Notes under the pieces: model-generated
What the model saw: the letters and a program-made list of their open reading frames with translations, nothing else
The model's database searches: none
Told to the model about the DNA's origin: nothing
Program-made: the position numbers and the translations under genes
Shown here: piece after piece, positions 59,001 through 64,000 of the stretch
How positions within the stretch are numbered: position 1 is the first letter of the stretch
Layout: each line of letters begins with the position of its first letter
Source of the DNA: Pithys albifrons albifrons
Lineage: Eukaryota; Chordata; Aves; Passeriformes; Thamnophilidae
Direction of reading: 5' to 3'
DNA length: 64,000 bases
Assembly (NCBI RefSeq): GCF_047495875.1
Contig: NC_092497.1
Span: 59,681,477-59,745,476, forward strand

Positions 59001-60638
59001 TTTTTTCCTGTCATTAAGAAGTATACATTTAATTGCTGTTAAATCTCAGGGCTCATGCATGAAGAGATGTGTGAAACTAATGGATCATTCCACAACCAGC
59101 ATGCAACCAAAAATAGACTCTGTGTCTAATTTTTAATGGGATTTATTTTTTTGTAAAGCCAGTGTAATTCAGCAGTATTATAAAAGAATAAAAATTAGGA
59201 TTCAGAACAAAGTTGGTTTATGAATGTAAAATTAGTTGGCATACAATATTACTTGAGTTTGATGAAAGGAATAAAAACGTTATGGTTGGGTAAGTGGGCA
59301 CATAGTTAATGAATATTTCCTTGACTGATACAGTCCCTATTAGTGTTCGACAATTTGACTGGTATTTGCACTATTTTTTAGCAGAATAAAAATTAAGGCA
59401 AACTGTAGAGTTTTGCCAGGGCAATGATTAGCCCGTATCCTGTTGACCCACGCCACCTGTAAACAGAATTGTATTTGGGAATCATTTTCAAACACTATTA
59501 TTGTACAGAATTAATAGATTTTGTTACTTGTTTGGAAGTCCTGGAATAAACTGAAGCTGCAGTTACTACATTATCATGTTTTTGGTTTTTTTTCTGTCCA
59601 ATGTAAATTTGGAAGCAGCTTTTCTTTGTAACACCAGCAAACAGTTGTAGTCGTCTCCATTATCACTTTCTTACAGTTTAGGTAATCTTTAGCTAATTAG
59701 AATGAGGTTGTTAATGTGTGATTTCTCTGCTTCAGGCTTATTTACTTTGCAAGTGCTCATTAAAATATCTTTGCTGTTTCTGAGGGAGATTTGCAGGCAA
59801 TAAACTCAGTTTGTCAGTGTTAAAAGTGCATTCTTTTTCTTAAGATTGTTATTAATTCTGAGAACTCATAGTAAGAGATTAAGAGATACACAGTCTTTGG
59901 ACTAAGTCAGGTTATGAGACCTTGGAATTTACATTGACTTATCTGAACTAGAGATGCTTAAAGGCTGTTTCACTGTTGCTGTCAGTGCCCTTTTCTTGCA
60001 GAATTTTGAATCCAGGCAGTGGCTGCATTTATGGTTTACAGTAGGGCCAGAAAAGAAATGGATCCCAGAGCCTGCACTGATGGGTACTAACATTAACAAG
60101 TAGTCTGTTGTTAGAGAAGAACTTGCTAATGAATGGAAAAAAAAGCCTAAACATATATTAAATAAGGCTAATGTACATAAGCAGGGGGTCTTATTATGTG
60201 GGGTTTTCTTATTTTATGTTTTCAAATCATCGTCCTTTTAAAGTGAAAGTTATTTCAAGAGAACTGACAATTACGTCCCATGTTTTTAGGGTGTAAAAGA
60301 ATTTTGGTTTTACACTTAAAATAATTGTAAAAAATATTTAAGAAAAGAGACCTAGTCAGCAGTTAAATCAGTCTGAGTTATCTTAATCCAGCTGATGTTG
60401 GCACTTACAGGTTTGGTTCAGTAGATGCTGAGTCCCTCTCTTTTATTTTTAAATTAAATTCAGGAGCCTGTATTGCACATTCTCAGTAAATCAATTATCA
60501 TACATATTTGCTTGTTTTCATTTGAAATTCTTCTTTCTGTCCTAGGACAAGAAGGACAAAGTCTCAAGATTTGATACTATACGTCATTCCATAGCTGGAA
60601 TTATAAGGTCTCCAAAATCCATGTTGGGCTCATCATCA
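157..60638 (+). CDS. FER: FER non-receptor tyrosine kinase, N-terminal part (9 coding exons, spliced, 3' incomplete)
   Basis: FER is a cytoplasmic tyrosine kinase of the FES/FER family. It binds curved, phosphoinositide-rich membranes through an F-BAR domain and acts on cortactin, catenins/cadherin adhesion and growth-factor signalling. The coding join here is 157-363, 4587-4760, 7051-7150, 22422-22605, 25299-25436, 26283-26402, 32749-32871, 36334-36523 and 60546-60638 (1329 nt, 443 codons, no stop). Residues 1 to about 260 are the F-BAR domain, and about 300-390 is the FX/coiled-coil segment. The tyrosine in VNYEEDARS falls at residue 402 and the serine in IIRSPKS at 434. Both are known human FER phosphosites at the same numbers, so no residue is gained or lost up to there. 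The SH2 and kinase domains (human about 460-550 and 563-816) are absent because the window ends inside the next intron. I identified the family from remembered human FER sequence; the match is strong over every exon. Confidence 0.97.
1498..1850 (-). mobile_element. CR1 LINE, 3'-end fragment
   Basis: Read on the minus strand, this ends in the CR1 3' terminus: GGTTGGACTTGATGATCTC followed by CCAACCCAAC and the octamer-like GATT/GTG tail. The body with TGGGCACTCAGTGCC-type motifs and [21 protein letters not shown] antisense translation is the same 3' UTR seen in the other copies here. It is more diverged than the copies at 20872 or 53339. Confidence 0.85.
4095..4316 (+). mobile_element. CR1 LINE, 5'-truncated 3' end
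   Basis: It starts in the ATCAGAAAAAAATTC segment and ends CCATTCTATGATTCTGTGATTC, the CR1 terminal octamer array. It is about 220 bp, a typical 5'-truncated insertion, and lies 270 bp upstream of FER coding exon 4587-4760. Confidence 0.9.
4587..4760 (+). CDS. FER: FER coding exon: residues 70-127, F-BAR domain
   Basis: The acceptor is TTTTTTTAATAG just before 4587 and the donor GTAATT follows 4760. The 174 nt keep phase 0 at both ends. The encoded segment begins [11 protein letters not shown] and includes [19 protein letters not shown], which is nearly unchanged from mammalian FER. It forms part of the long helices of the banana-shaped F-BAR dimer. The upstream ATG at 4593 is internal and is not a start. 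Confidence 0.97.
4761..7050 (+). other. FER: FER intron, 2.3 kb
   Basis: No mobile element was recognised. The intron contains T-rich tracts and a small imperfect tandem repeat at 6857-6909. The block 5190-5400 is more GC-rich than its surroundings, but I cannot assign it. Confidence 0.9.
6857..6909 (+). repeat. Short imperfect tandem repeat
   Basis: Four adjacent copies of a 12-15 base unit, TGCACCATGTAATT and variants, lie about 140 bp upstream of a coding exon. No function is apparent. Confidence 0.75.
7051..7150 (+). CDS. FER: FER coding exon: residues 128-160 plus first base of codon 161
   Basis: This short exon is bounded by TTCTTAAAG and GTATGA. It encodes [13 protein letters not shown] and then lysine- and glutamate-rich helix ([13 protein letters not shown]). 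It ends in phase 1, leaving a G that joins GA of the next exon to make glycine. The next intron is more than 15 kb long. Confidence 0.96.
12785..13465 (+). mobile_element. Older CR1 LINE fragment
   Basis: Motifs GGGCCCCACAG, GGAGGAAAGGAGGCTGAGGG, TGACCTCATTGCTCTCTGCAG and the terminal TAGGTCCCTTCCAACTGAAA are diagnostic of the CR1 3' region of an older subfamily. The copy is diverged and ends in ATCCTGTCC-like degenerate octamers. A retroposed, 5'-truncated copy fits best. Confidence 0.78.
14765..14990 (+). mobile_element. CR1 LINE, 5'-truncated 3' end
   Basis: This is the same 3' segment as 4095-4316, from AAGTTGGATATCAGAAAAAC to ATTCTATGATTTTGTGA. It is in inverted orientation to the CR1 that starts 780 bp downstream. 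Confidence 0.9.
15774..16608 (-). mobile_element. CR1 LINE, about 830 bp including end of ORF2
   Basis: On the minus strand it contains [20 protein letters not shown], characteristic of the C-terminal part of the CR1 reverse-transcriptase ORF. It continues through the 3' UTR to the terminal octamers at 15774-15790. The reading frame is broken further on. The plus-strand ORFs over this span are antisense shadows. Confidence 0.92.
20872..21672 (-). mobile_element. CR1 LINE, about 800 bp including end of ORF2
   Basis: Collinear with the copy at 15774-16608 and clearly of the same subfamily, with the terminal octamers at the low-coordinate end. The minus-strand frame gives [10 protein letters not shown] then shifts, so it is dead. 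The 263-codon plus-strand ORF over it is an antisense artefact. It is in opposite orientation to the CR1 just downstream of FER exon 22422-22605. Confidence 0.93.
21830..21980 (+). mobile_element. tRNA-Ile-derived SINE with CR1-like tail (TguSINE1-like)
   Basis: The head TTAGCTGAGTTGGTTAAAAC followed by GATGCCAAGGTC-like and GGTTTGATCCCC sequence matches the A box and B box of eukaryotic tRNA-Ile. The tail TTGGACTTGATGATCC then TTCCAACTC and GTGATTCTGTGAT mirrors the CR1 3' end. This tRNA-Ile plus CR1-tail design is what I recall for the passerine SINE TguSINE1. It sits just beyond a CR1 on the opposite strand. Confidence 0.85.
22422..22605 (+). CDS. FER: FER coding exon: residues 161-222, F-BAR domain
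   Basis: The acceptor is TTTTCTCTTAG and the donor GTGAGT is a perfect consensus. The 184 nt encode [20 protein letters not shown] and then a stretch ending EEMIKAL that is conserved in FER. The phase is 1 in and 2 out, so skipping this exon would shift the frame. CR1 elements in opposite orientations lie on both sides: 20872-21672 on the minus strand, and 22725-23046 on the plus strand only 120 bp past the donor. Confidence 0.97.
22606..25298 (+). other. FER: FER intron, 2.7 kb
   Basis: It begins with a plus-strand CR1 (22725-23046) very close to the donor site. The remaining 2.2 kb is unique-looking, with no gene or repeat recognised. Confidence 0.9.
22725..23046 (+). mobile_element. CR1 LINE, 5'-truncated, close to an exon donor site
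   Basis: It runs from GAAGTTCTGGCCAGGTGGGG to CCATTCTGTGATTCTATG. It is very similar to the complement of 20872-21190. It begins only 120 bp past the FER donor at 22606. Confidence 0.93.
25299..25436 (+). CDS. FER: FER coding exon: end of F-BAR domain, residues 222-268
   Basis: The acceptor TTTTTTTTCCTCTCTAG lies before 25299 and the donor GTACAA follows 25436. The first base completes leucine 222. The exon reads [19 protein letters not shown] and continues to the FIDTHR junction. It closes the F-BAR domain (about residue 259 in human FER). An ATG at 25267 opens an apparent ORF but sits in the intron. Confidence 0.97.
25437..26282 (+). other. FER: FER intron, 0.85 kb
   Basis: This is a short AT-rich intron in which I see no repeat or RNA gene. 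Confidence 0.9.
26283..26402 (+). CDS. FER: FER coding exon: residues 268-308, linker to FX domain
   Basis: Before 26283 the sequence is ACCGAATAG, a weak pyrimidine tract but a clean AG. The donor is GTAAGT, a full consensus. The exon encodes [20 protein letters not shown] and then [11 protein letters not shown]. Both conserved blocks fit FER. The N-terminal residues of this exon differ most from mammals, as expected for a linker. The phase is 2 on both sides. Confidence 0.96.
27993..28255 (-). repeat. Possible endogenous-retrovirus LTR fragment
   Basis: On the minus strand the block ends TGACCCTCAGCCCCTGACA after GTTGGTGTCCGTG, with a T-rich, AATAAA-poor approach. It resembles the 3' part of avian ERVL-type LTRs as I remember them. 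The opposite boundary is not clear and no target duplication is visible. Confidence 0.3.
31228..31274 (+). pseudogene. 3' half of initiator tRNA-Met (tRNA-iMet) pseudogene
   Basis: Forty-seven bases from CTGGGCCCATAACCCAG to CCATCCTCTGCTA match vertebrate initiator tRNA-Met from base 27 (start of the anticodon stem) to discriminator base 73. The anticodon CAT is at 31235-31237. There is one mismatch, C to T in the T-loop CpG (ATCG to ATTG). The acceptor 5' strand and D-arm are absent: the sequence upstream of 31228 is unrelated. No CCA follows. A gene lacking its 5' half cannot fold or carry the A box, so it is not functional. Confidence 0.85.
31276..31600 (-). repeat. LTR-like block abutting the tRNA-iMet half
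   Basis: On the minus strand this block starts TGTGATGGGTTTGAGC and ends CCCTCTTCCCTCA, that is TG...CA, about 325 bp. One base later comes the complement of the tRNA-iMet 3' end. LTR followed by a primer-binding site is the normal order in retroviruses and LTR retrotransposons. I cannot identify the family, I see no target duplication, and the TGG that should pair with the tRNA CCA end is missing. An endogenous-retrovirus LTR remnant is possible but unproven. Confidence 0.35.
31951..32037 (+). repeat. GATA/TAGA microsatellite
   Basis: About 87 bp of ATAGATAG units, nearly pure in the centre (about 31972-32025) with interruptions at both ends (GGATAGATT, AAATACATA). A variable-length marker is expected. 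Confidence 0.95.
32749..32871 (+). CDS. FER: FER coding exon: residues 308-349, FX coiled coil
   Basis: The acceptor is TGTCTTCCAG and the donor is GTAAGT. The exon encodes [20 protein letters not shown] followed by a charged heptad-like helix ending CEKKS. This is the first half of the FX (F-BAR extension) coiled coil, which binds phosphatidic acid in FER. The phase is 2 in and 2 out. Confidence 0.96.
32872..36333 (+). other. FER: FER intron, 3.5 kb
   Basis: The only element recognised is a full-length tRNA-Ile SINE at 33942-34087. The rest shows no exon or repeat I can support. Confidence 0.88.
33942..34087 (+). mobile_element. tRNA-Ile-derived SINE with CR1-like tail (TguSINE1-like)
   Basis: This is the best-preserved copy: GATTAGCTCAGTTGGTTAAA, GATGCCAAGGTCATGGGTTC, GTGTGGGCCATTGAC and then the CR1-type tail ending GTGATTCTGTGA. 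The A box and B box are nearly intact. The anticodon-loop region is altered, so it is not a functional tRNA gene. Confidence 0.88.
36334..36523 (+). CDS. FER: FER coding exon: residues 349-412, FX coiled coil and Tyr402 site
   Basis: The acceptor is TTTCTTTGCAG and the donor GTGAGT. The exon encodes [20 protein letters not shown], a continued coiled coil to QKVQEND, and then the conserved [17 protein letters not shown]. The tyrosine lands at residue 402, a known autophosphorylation site in human FER. The exon ends in phase 0 after ATG (Met412). The apparent ORF reading on to 36547 is intronic. Confidence 0.97.
38011..38165 (-). mobile_element. Degraded old CR1 3' end
   Basis: GAGTCATAGAGCCATAG, then GGTTTGAATTCGAAGGGATG and CTGCCACGGGCAGGGACA resemble the 3' end of an older CR1 subfamily read on the complement. 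The match fades after about 38165. GC-rich flanks at 37770-38010 and 38170-38630 are unassigned. Confidence 0.6.
39740..40070 (-). pseudogene. Acrosin-like serine protease, decayed last exon (antisense in FER intron)
   Basis: On the minus strand a clean acceptor TCTTGTGTTGCAG (ending 40071) opens a 56-codon frame, 40070 to a TAA at 39900-39902. It contains GVSGAPLMC, then [16 protein letters not shown] and WAITQR. This is the C-terminal trypsin-fold exon: the GDSGGP active-site block, the G(V)T(S)WG(K/V)GCA(R) block and the terminal helix. The ARAKRP run points to acrosin rather than a digestive trypsin. The Asp and second Gly of GDSGGP are changed to Val and Ala. Past the stop and one frame away, 39778-39740 encodes [12 protein letters not shown] then TAA; I recall this tail from avian acrosin-like proteins. 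A stop, at least one frameshift and an altered active site make this a pseudogene fragment. An intact splice acceptor argues for DNA-level duplication rather than retroposition. No upstream protease exon was recognised. Confidence 0.75.
40270..41105 (-). mobile_element. Older CR1 LINE, ORF2 end and 3' UTR region
   Basis: The plus strand reads CCTTCTCTTCTCCAGCCTGA, then CTCCAGGTGGAGTCTCGCAA, CTTGCTGAACTTCATGAGG and a segment ending AAGGCCTTACAGAGTC. These are antisense CR1 landmarks in the normal order, diverged from the younger copies in this window. Long plus-strand ORFs here (up to 255 codons) are antisense reading of the element. Confidence 0.82.
45918..46286. repeat. Large inverted repeat with AT-rich spacer
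   Basis: Left arm 45918-46027 and right arm 46177-46286 are reverse complements: I count three mismatches in 110 bp. Each arm contains ATTATCACAGTGTTCCCAAG at its outer end and a shared CCAGCATCAAAATGTAGATA stretch. The 149-bp spacer is an ATATAAATATAGAT-type low-complexity tract, and similar low-complexity sequence (45855-45910) precedes the left arm. No ORF, tRNA part or CR1 tail is included. No known family was recognised. It could extrude as a cruciform, or give a long RNA hairpin in the FER pre-mRNA. Confidence 0.93.
46927..47010 (+). mobile_element. 5'-truncated TguSINE1-like SINE tail
   Basis: Only the end of the tRNA part (GTGGGCCATTCAC) and the CR1-like tail TTGGACTCAGTGATCC to TCTGTGAAATCTGTGA remain. 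It is truncated in the 5' direction, as expected for target-primed insertion. Confidence 0.82.
50695..51140 (+). mobile_element. CR1 LINE with expanded terminal octamer array
   Basis: It extends from TTTGGGGAGAGGCTGAGGGA through the 3' UTR. It ends in five consecutive 8-bp units at 51101-51140, variants of ATTCTATG. Two or three units are usual in the other copies in this window. It has the same subfamily features as 15774-16608. Confidence 0.93.
53339..53938 (-). mobile_element. CR1 LINE, about 600 bp
   Basis: It starts with the terminal octamers ATCATAGAATCATGG and runs to the segment that the other copies place just past GGCCATGCTATTTTTGAT. The reading frame is not kept. Opposite in orientation to 50695-51140, 2.2 kb away. 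Confidence 0.92.
56160..56700 (-). mobile_element. CR1 LINE, endonuclease-domain fragment
   Basis: Read on the minus strand this encodes the end of the CR1 apurinic-type endonuclease. One frame has [18 protein letters not shown], a TAG stop follows within 35 codons, and another frame has DLVLTNKEG and then HEMVEFEV with MDFRR. The catalytic SDH motif is RGH here, and GDFN is GDFT. It is therefore a dead copy of the 5' half of ORF2, unlike the other CR1 pieces, which are all 3' ends. Sequence up to about 56960 may belong to the same insertion. Confidence 0.85.
57750..57890 (-). mobile_element. tRNA-Ile-derived SINE, antisense (TguSINE1-like)
   Basis: The plus strand reads GAATCACAGACCATTCTGAG, then CTTAAGTCAATGGCCCACAC, GGGATTGAACCCATGACCTT and AACCAACTGAGCTCATC. 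These are the complements of the CR1-like tail, the B box and the A box in order. The copy is nearly full length. Confidence 0.87.
60546..60638 (+). CDS. FER: FER coding exon: residues 413-443, linker before SH2
   Basis: The exon is 93 nt, phase 0 on both sides, between TTCTGTCCTAG and GTAAGT. It encodes [20 protein letters not shown] and then [11 protein letters not shown]. The first seven residues differ from the mammalian sequence (human begins ERKERLSKF), but the [13 protein letters not shown] core is unchanged. Ser434 matches a reported human phosphosite. It follows a 24-kb intron. Because it is symmetric, it could be skipped without a frameshift. No further FER exon was recognised up to 64000. 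Confidence 0.96.
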
Positions 60639-61810
60639 GTAAGTAGTATCAATAATGTAGCATTGTGATACATTCTCTGACTTTTACAGCTTAAGTAGAA
60701 TTTTTTGGGTTTTCTTGAAACATGCATTTGCATCTAAATGGGCAAAAATGGGCAAAGGTCCCATTAAAATCACACTAAAATAGTGTTCTGACTGATCAGC
60801 ATATGTGATAATATCGTGGCATAATGGTATGTCAGAACAAATTGCTGCACTTTAGGGGGAAGAAGTTTTGCAGCTTTGCAGCTCTCAGACTGATGCTGTA
60901 CTTTGAGTACTCTTCCCAGTGAGGCTGATTTTCTTGAAGTGCTCTGTCTTATGATAATATGTAGTGGGTTAAGTGGTCATGCATATTTTACAAGTTGTTG
61001 CAATAATTATATTCCCCATATTTGTTGTAAAGGCACCAGTGTGTAAGTGTATTACTGTCATTACTACTACTACTACTGGTGCTACTTGAGTAACTAGATA
61101 TTACAGATCTTGCTTCAATCCCCACTAAAATAGTTGTTGAGTATCTCTTAGTTATAGTTGGCTTTTGTTCAGGTTCTGTAATGGTTGGAGAAACCTCCTT
61201 GTTTCTCTTGCTCTTCTATTTCCACTGTTACATGAGGAAGTTTGCAGGACTGGTTAGAATAGCTGAGCACCTACTCAGTGGTGTGACAGATTTGACTTCA
61301 AAATCTTCTTCTTGTTCTTTCTGGAAGTGGAACATGTGCATCCCAGCCCTCCTAACATATCAGAACATAAAAACCGAAATTAAAACAACCCAAATCAAAA
61401 CCCAAACAAAAGAAAAAAGATAAATGTTCAACCAAAAAGTTGGGCAGTTTTAAAAAACTGCCTTTTAATTGTGATGTCACCTGAAATAGTAACTCAAAGT
61501 AGCATTCTTGAGAAAACTTTGGAACCAATGGATCTTCTATTTTATGCTGCAGGATTGCTATGAAAAATGTGAAAATTTCATGACATATTTGAAAAACCGG
61601 GAAAAAACTTGCTAAATTATTAAAATATCCTTGGAGCTAAAGAAATTCTCCACATTATTGAGATCTTCATTTTGTAAAACTTCTAATTGATGTAAAATGT
61701 CAGCATTTCATAATAAAAACCTTCTAAAAAGTATAGTCCTGTGAGCTCTGTGTAGGTGAGACACAACCTTCAACTGTGTCTACTTCTATGTATTATAAAA
61801 CTTAAACCCT

Positions 61811-61841
61811 CCCCCCAAAAAAACAAACACCCCCCCCCCCC
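61811..61841 (+). repeat. C-rich and A-rich homopolymer cluster
   Basis: CCCCCC, an A7 run, then a run of 12 C ending at 61841. This is a mononucleotide slippage site and a possible sequencing-error position. Confidence 0.85.
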
Positions 61842-63855
61842 AGATGACAAAACAAACTGCTTCAGAGAAAGATTGGAAGACGAATAAATTCCTAAGAGAA
61901 GAATAAAAAAATTTAGGTTAAATCTGAGAAAGTCATTGTCCAAATTTCAGTTGACTCAAAGTGCCATTTTACATAATGGCTTTGTGCGACATTTTGATTT
62001 TCATTTTAATCCATATTGCTGTTAATTCCATGGAAATTGGTGTAATGGGTGTTCACAGATGGTCGGTTGGGTTGGTGAAACCTTGGAATGTGTCTGGAAG
62101 AAGCAAGCTGGGCATTGGGTCATCTAAGACAGAAAGTAAAATCTGAGTCACAAGTGTTACCTTGATTACCTGTCACTGAAATGACACCTGAGTGACTTCA
62201 GAGTCAGCATATATAAACCAGTCAGTTTTCAGTTTTGGTCTGTGTTTTGATTTAGGTATTTCTTGGGTGTTAGAAAAGCTAACCATGCACATGCAGCTAA
62301 AATTTACTTCATGGGTTATTACTTCGCTGTTAATGTTTCAGCTGCTCATCTGTTCCTGCTGACAATTACATAACTCTGCTTAATTGCTAAATATATAAAC
62401 TGGTACTTAAAGCTTATTATCCATCAACAAAGTGTACAAAGTGATTATCGAAGGTGTGTTAAAAAGTAATAATAACATACATTGAAGAATTTGTTACTTT
62501 TTTTAAATAGACCAGAGCATTTGGAAAAGGACTGATACTGATCCTCTGACAGAGTATAGTCTAAAGTGTGATGTTAACTGCCTGTTTTCAAATTAAATGT
62601 TTTAATTATATTGAAACTTTAGAAGTGGAGCAATATCTTGGTTTAAATGTCCTGCTATTCTAAAAGCGACATCCTGTATTTGATTGGTGAGATTTGTTGA
62701 ATCTTGTTTGTTTCAGTTAGAGAAAACTGATTTTTTGTGTGTCACCTGAAAAAAGTCATAGGAAAACCATGTAATTCCAAAAGCAGTCAGGAGTTTAACT
62801 GTTACTTACGTGTTGGCACTGACATGATTTGCACATCCTCAGCATGAGAAGATACAGGATAATAAGATAGGAAAGAAGTATAGTTGGAAGAGAAAACAAG
62901 AAATCTTTGTATCTGGGGGTTTTCTCTTGGGCAAAATGCAAGCAGTTTTCTGTTATAGCAAGAGGTGTAAGAATAATCAAATAAGGAGAGAAAACACAAG
63001 AAAGGGGGCAATTTACTTGTTACTGGAAATGAAGTGCTACAAATAAACTAAATGAAGAGACTGAACAAATTGCATCATGAACATCAGTGTCTGCCCTTCT
63101 GCATATTTTTTTATGGTACTGAGGCATTTGAGCTTGACACAAACATCTGTTATTGTTTACAGGATAATTTTTATTGTTTATAGGATAATAGGTGGAATTA
63201 ATGTCTGTTTCATATGGTATATCAGCATGTGGGAATGAGCCAGGTACACAGAGACTAAAGGCAGGATGTTCCTTAGGGAATTGTCTCAAATTATCAACCT
63301 AAATTTATTGCTTTACATTCTTATTTGTGTCTTCACCATTCTTTTACACAGTGAGGGAAAAATACCGTGAGAAAATGTTTTGTTTGCCTGAAGATGTAAA
63401 ATAAGGAAGTACAGAACCTTTGCATTCAGAATATACACAAATATACAATATTGAGCATGCTATTTGTTTAATAAAATCTCATCTCCATTATTATTTTTAT
63501 TTCCTTGGCATTATAAGCATGGAATAATAGCTAAAATTTTTTTTTTAGTTAAAAATAATACACTGGAGTTTGCTCAGTTTTTCTCTTGATGTAAGGCCAG
63601 CAGATGGGGACTACTTAATTTTACTGTTGAAGAAAACATGCTTTTTCAAATGAATTGTTAAATAGGGACAGAAAAGGGGGCTCAATATAGGTAAAGAAGA
63701 CAGTACTAGATCCATGAGGAACATGATGGGATGCATGAGGCCATTTTACTGCTCTTAGAAGAGAAAGTGTGAATCAGTATATAAGGACACATGCCCACCC
63801 CCAACAAACTGTGAGTAAAATCCAAAAAATGGAAATATTGAAGGAAAAAGATAAT

Positions 63856-63884
63856 GCAAAAAAAAAAAGGGCGGGGGGGTGTTG
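63856..63884 (+). repeat. A-run followed by G-rich run
   Basis: A run of about 12 A is followed by GGGCGGGGGGG. It is low-complexity, with no gene context. Confidence 0.8.
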
Positions 63885-64000
63885 ACAGGAAGAGTAAAAC
63901 TTTGACAATGTGAGTTCCTTTCCTTCTGTATGATTTTGTTAACTGTTTATTTTTAGCTTCCTGACAAATTAACAACAAAAATCCTAGCAAAATAGTTCTT

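Larger units (their letters stand above)
36524..60545 (+). other. FER: FER intron, 24 kb
   Basis: It contains CR1 fragments (38011-38165, 40270-41105, 50695-51140, 53339-53938, 56160-56700), two SINE copies (46927-47010, 57750-57890), an antisense acrosin-like pseudo-exon (39740-40070) and a large inverted repeat (45918-46286). The GC-rich blocks 37770-38010 and 38170-38630, and 47440-47900, are unassigned. I see nothing definite in 36524-37770, 41110-45850, 47900-50690, 51140-53330, 53940-56150 or 57900-60545. Confidence 0.88.
60639..64000 (+). other. FER: FER intron, first 3.4 kb (runs off the window)
   Basis: This is AT-rich intron with a 12-base C run ending at 61841 and an A run followed by a G-rich run near 63856-63884. 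No exon or mobile element was recognised. In mammals a testis-specific short form (FerT) starts from an internal promoter in the middle of this gene. I see no recognisable FerT first exon here. Confidence 0.85.

Noticed and set aside
1..64000. Prokaryotic, plasmid, phage or CRISPR features
   Set aside because: Spliced exons, avian repeats and intron-scale spacing show this is an animal nuclear gene. No direct-repeat/spacer array is present.
60639..64000. Next FER exon (start of SH2 domain)
   Set aside because: I looked for the conserved coding continuation after LGSSS and did not find it in this stretch. It should lie beyond 64000.

Overview
The window is vertebrate nuclear DNA, almost certainly from a passerine (songbird). 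It is AT-rich and intron-dominated. It carries many CR1 LINE fragments of the avian type, with the terminal octamer ATTCTATG. It also carries four copies of a tRNA-Ile-headed SINE with a CR1-like tail, which matches the passerine-specific TguSINE1 family as I recall it. No prokaryotic feature (operon, ribosome binding site, CRISPR, plasmid origin) is present.

The only intact gene I can support is FER, the non-receptor F-BAR/SH2 tyrosine kinase, on the + strand. Nine coding exons are visible: 157-363 (exon starts at 105), 4587-4760, 7051-7150, 22422-22605, 25299-25436, 26283-26402, 32749-32871, 36334-36523 and 60546-60638. Together they encode residues 1-443: the F-BAR domain, the FX/coiled-coil region and the linker up to just before the SH2 domain. 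All junctions have AG/GT signals and the reading phase is kept throughout. Two reference residues fall where they do in human FER (Tyr402, Ser434), so the model appears collinear, with no missing exon. The SH2 and kinase exons lie beyond position 64000. FER is Z-linked in chicken, so this is probably Z-chromosome sequence (inference).

Layout: 1-7150 holds the first three coding exons plus two CR1 fragments. The 15-kb intron 7151-22421 is rich in CR1. Positions 22422-36523 hold six exons; the introns between them contain a CR1, SINEs, a GATA microsatellite, a 3' half of initiator tRNA-Met and LTR-like blocks. The 24-kb intron 36524-60545 holds old and young CR1 copies, a decayed antisense acrosin-like serine-protease exon, a striking inverted repeat with ~110-bp arms, two SINE copies and a CR1 endonuclease-domain fragment. 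The last exon and a plain intron fill the rest.

I found no convincing undescribed biological system. The observations most worth a second look are the inverted repeat at 45918-46286, the inverted CR1 pair flanking FER exon 5, the initiator-tRNA half abutting an LTR-like block, and the acrosin-like pseudo-exon.
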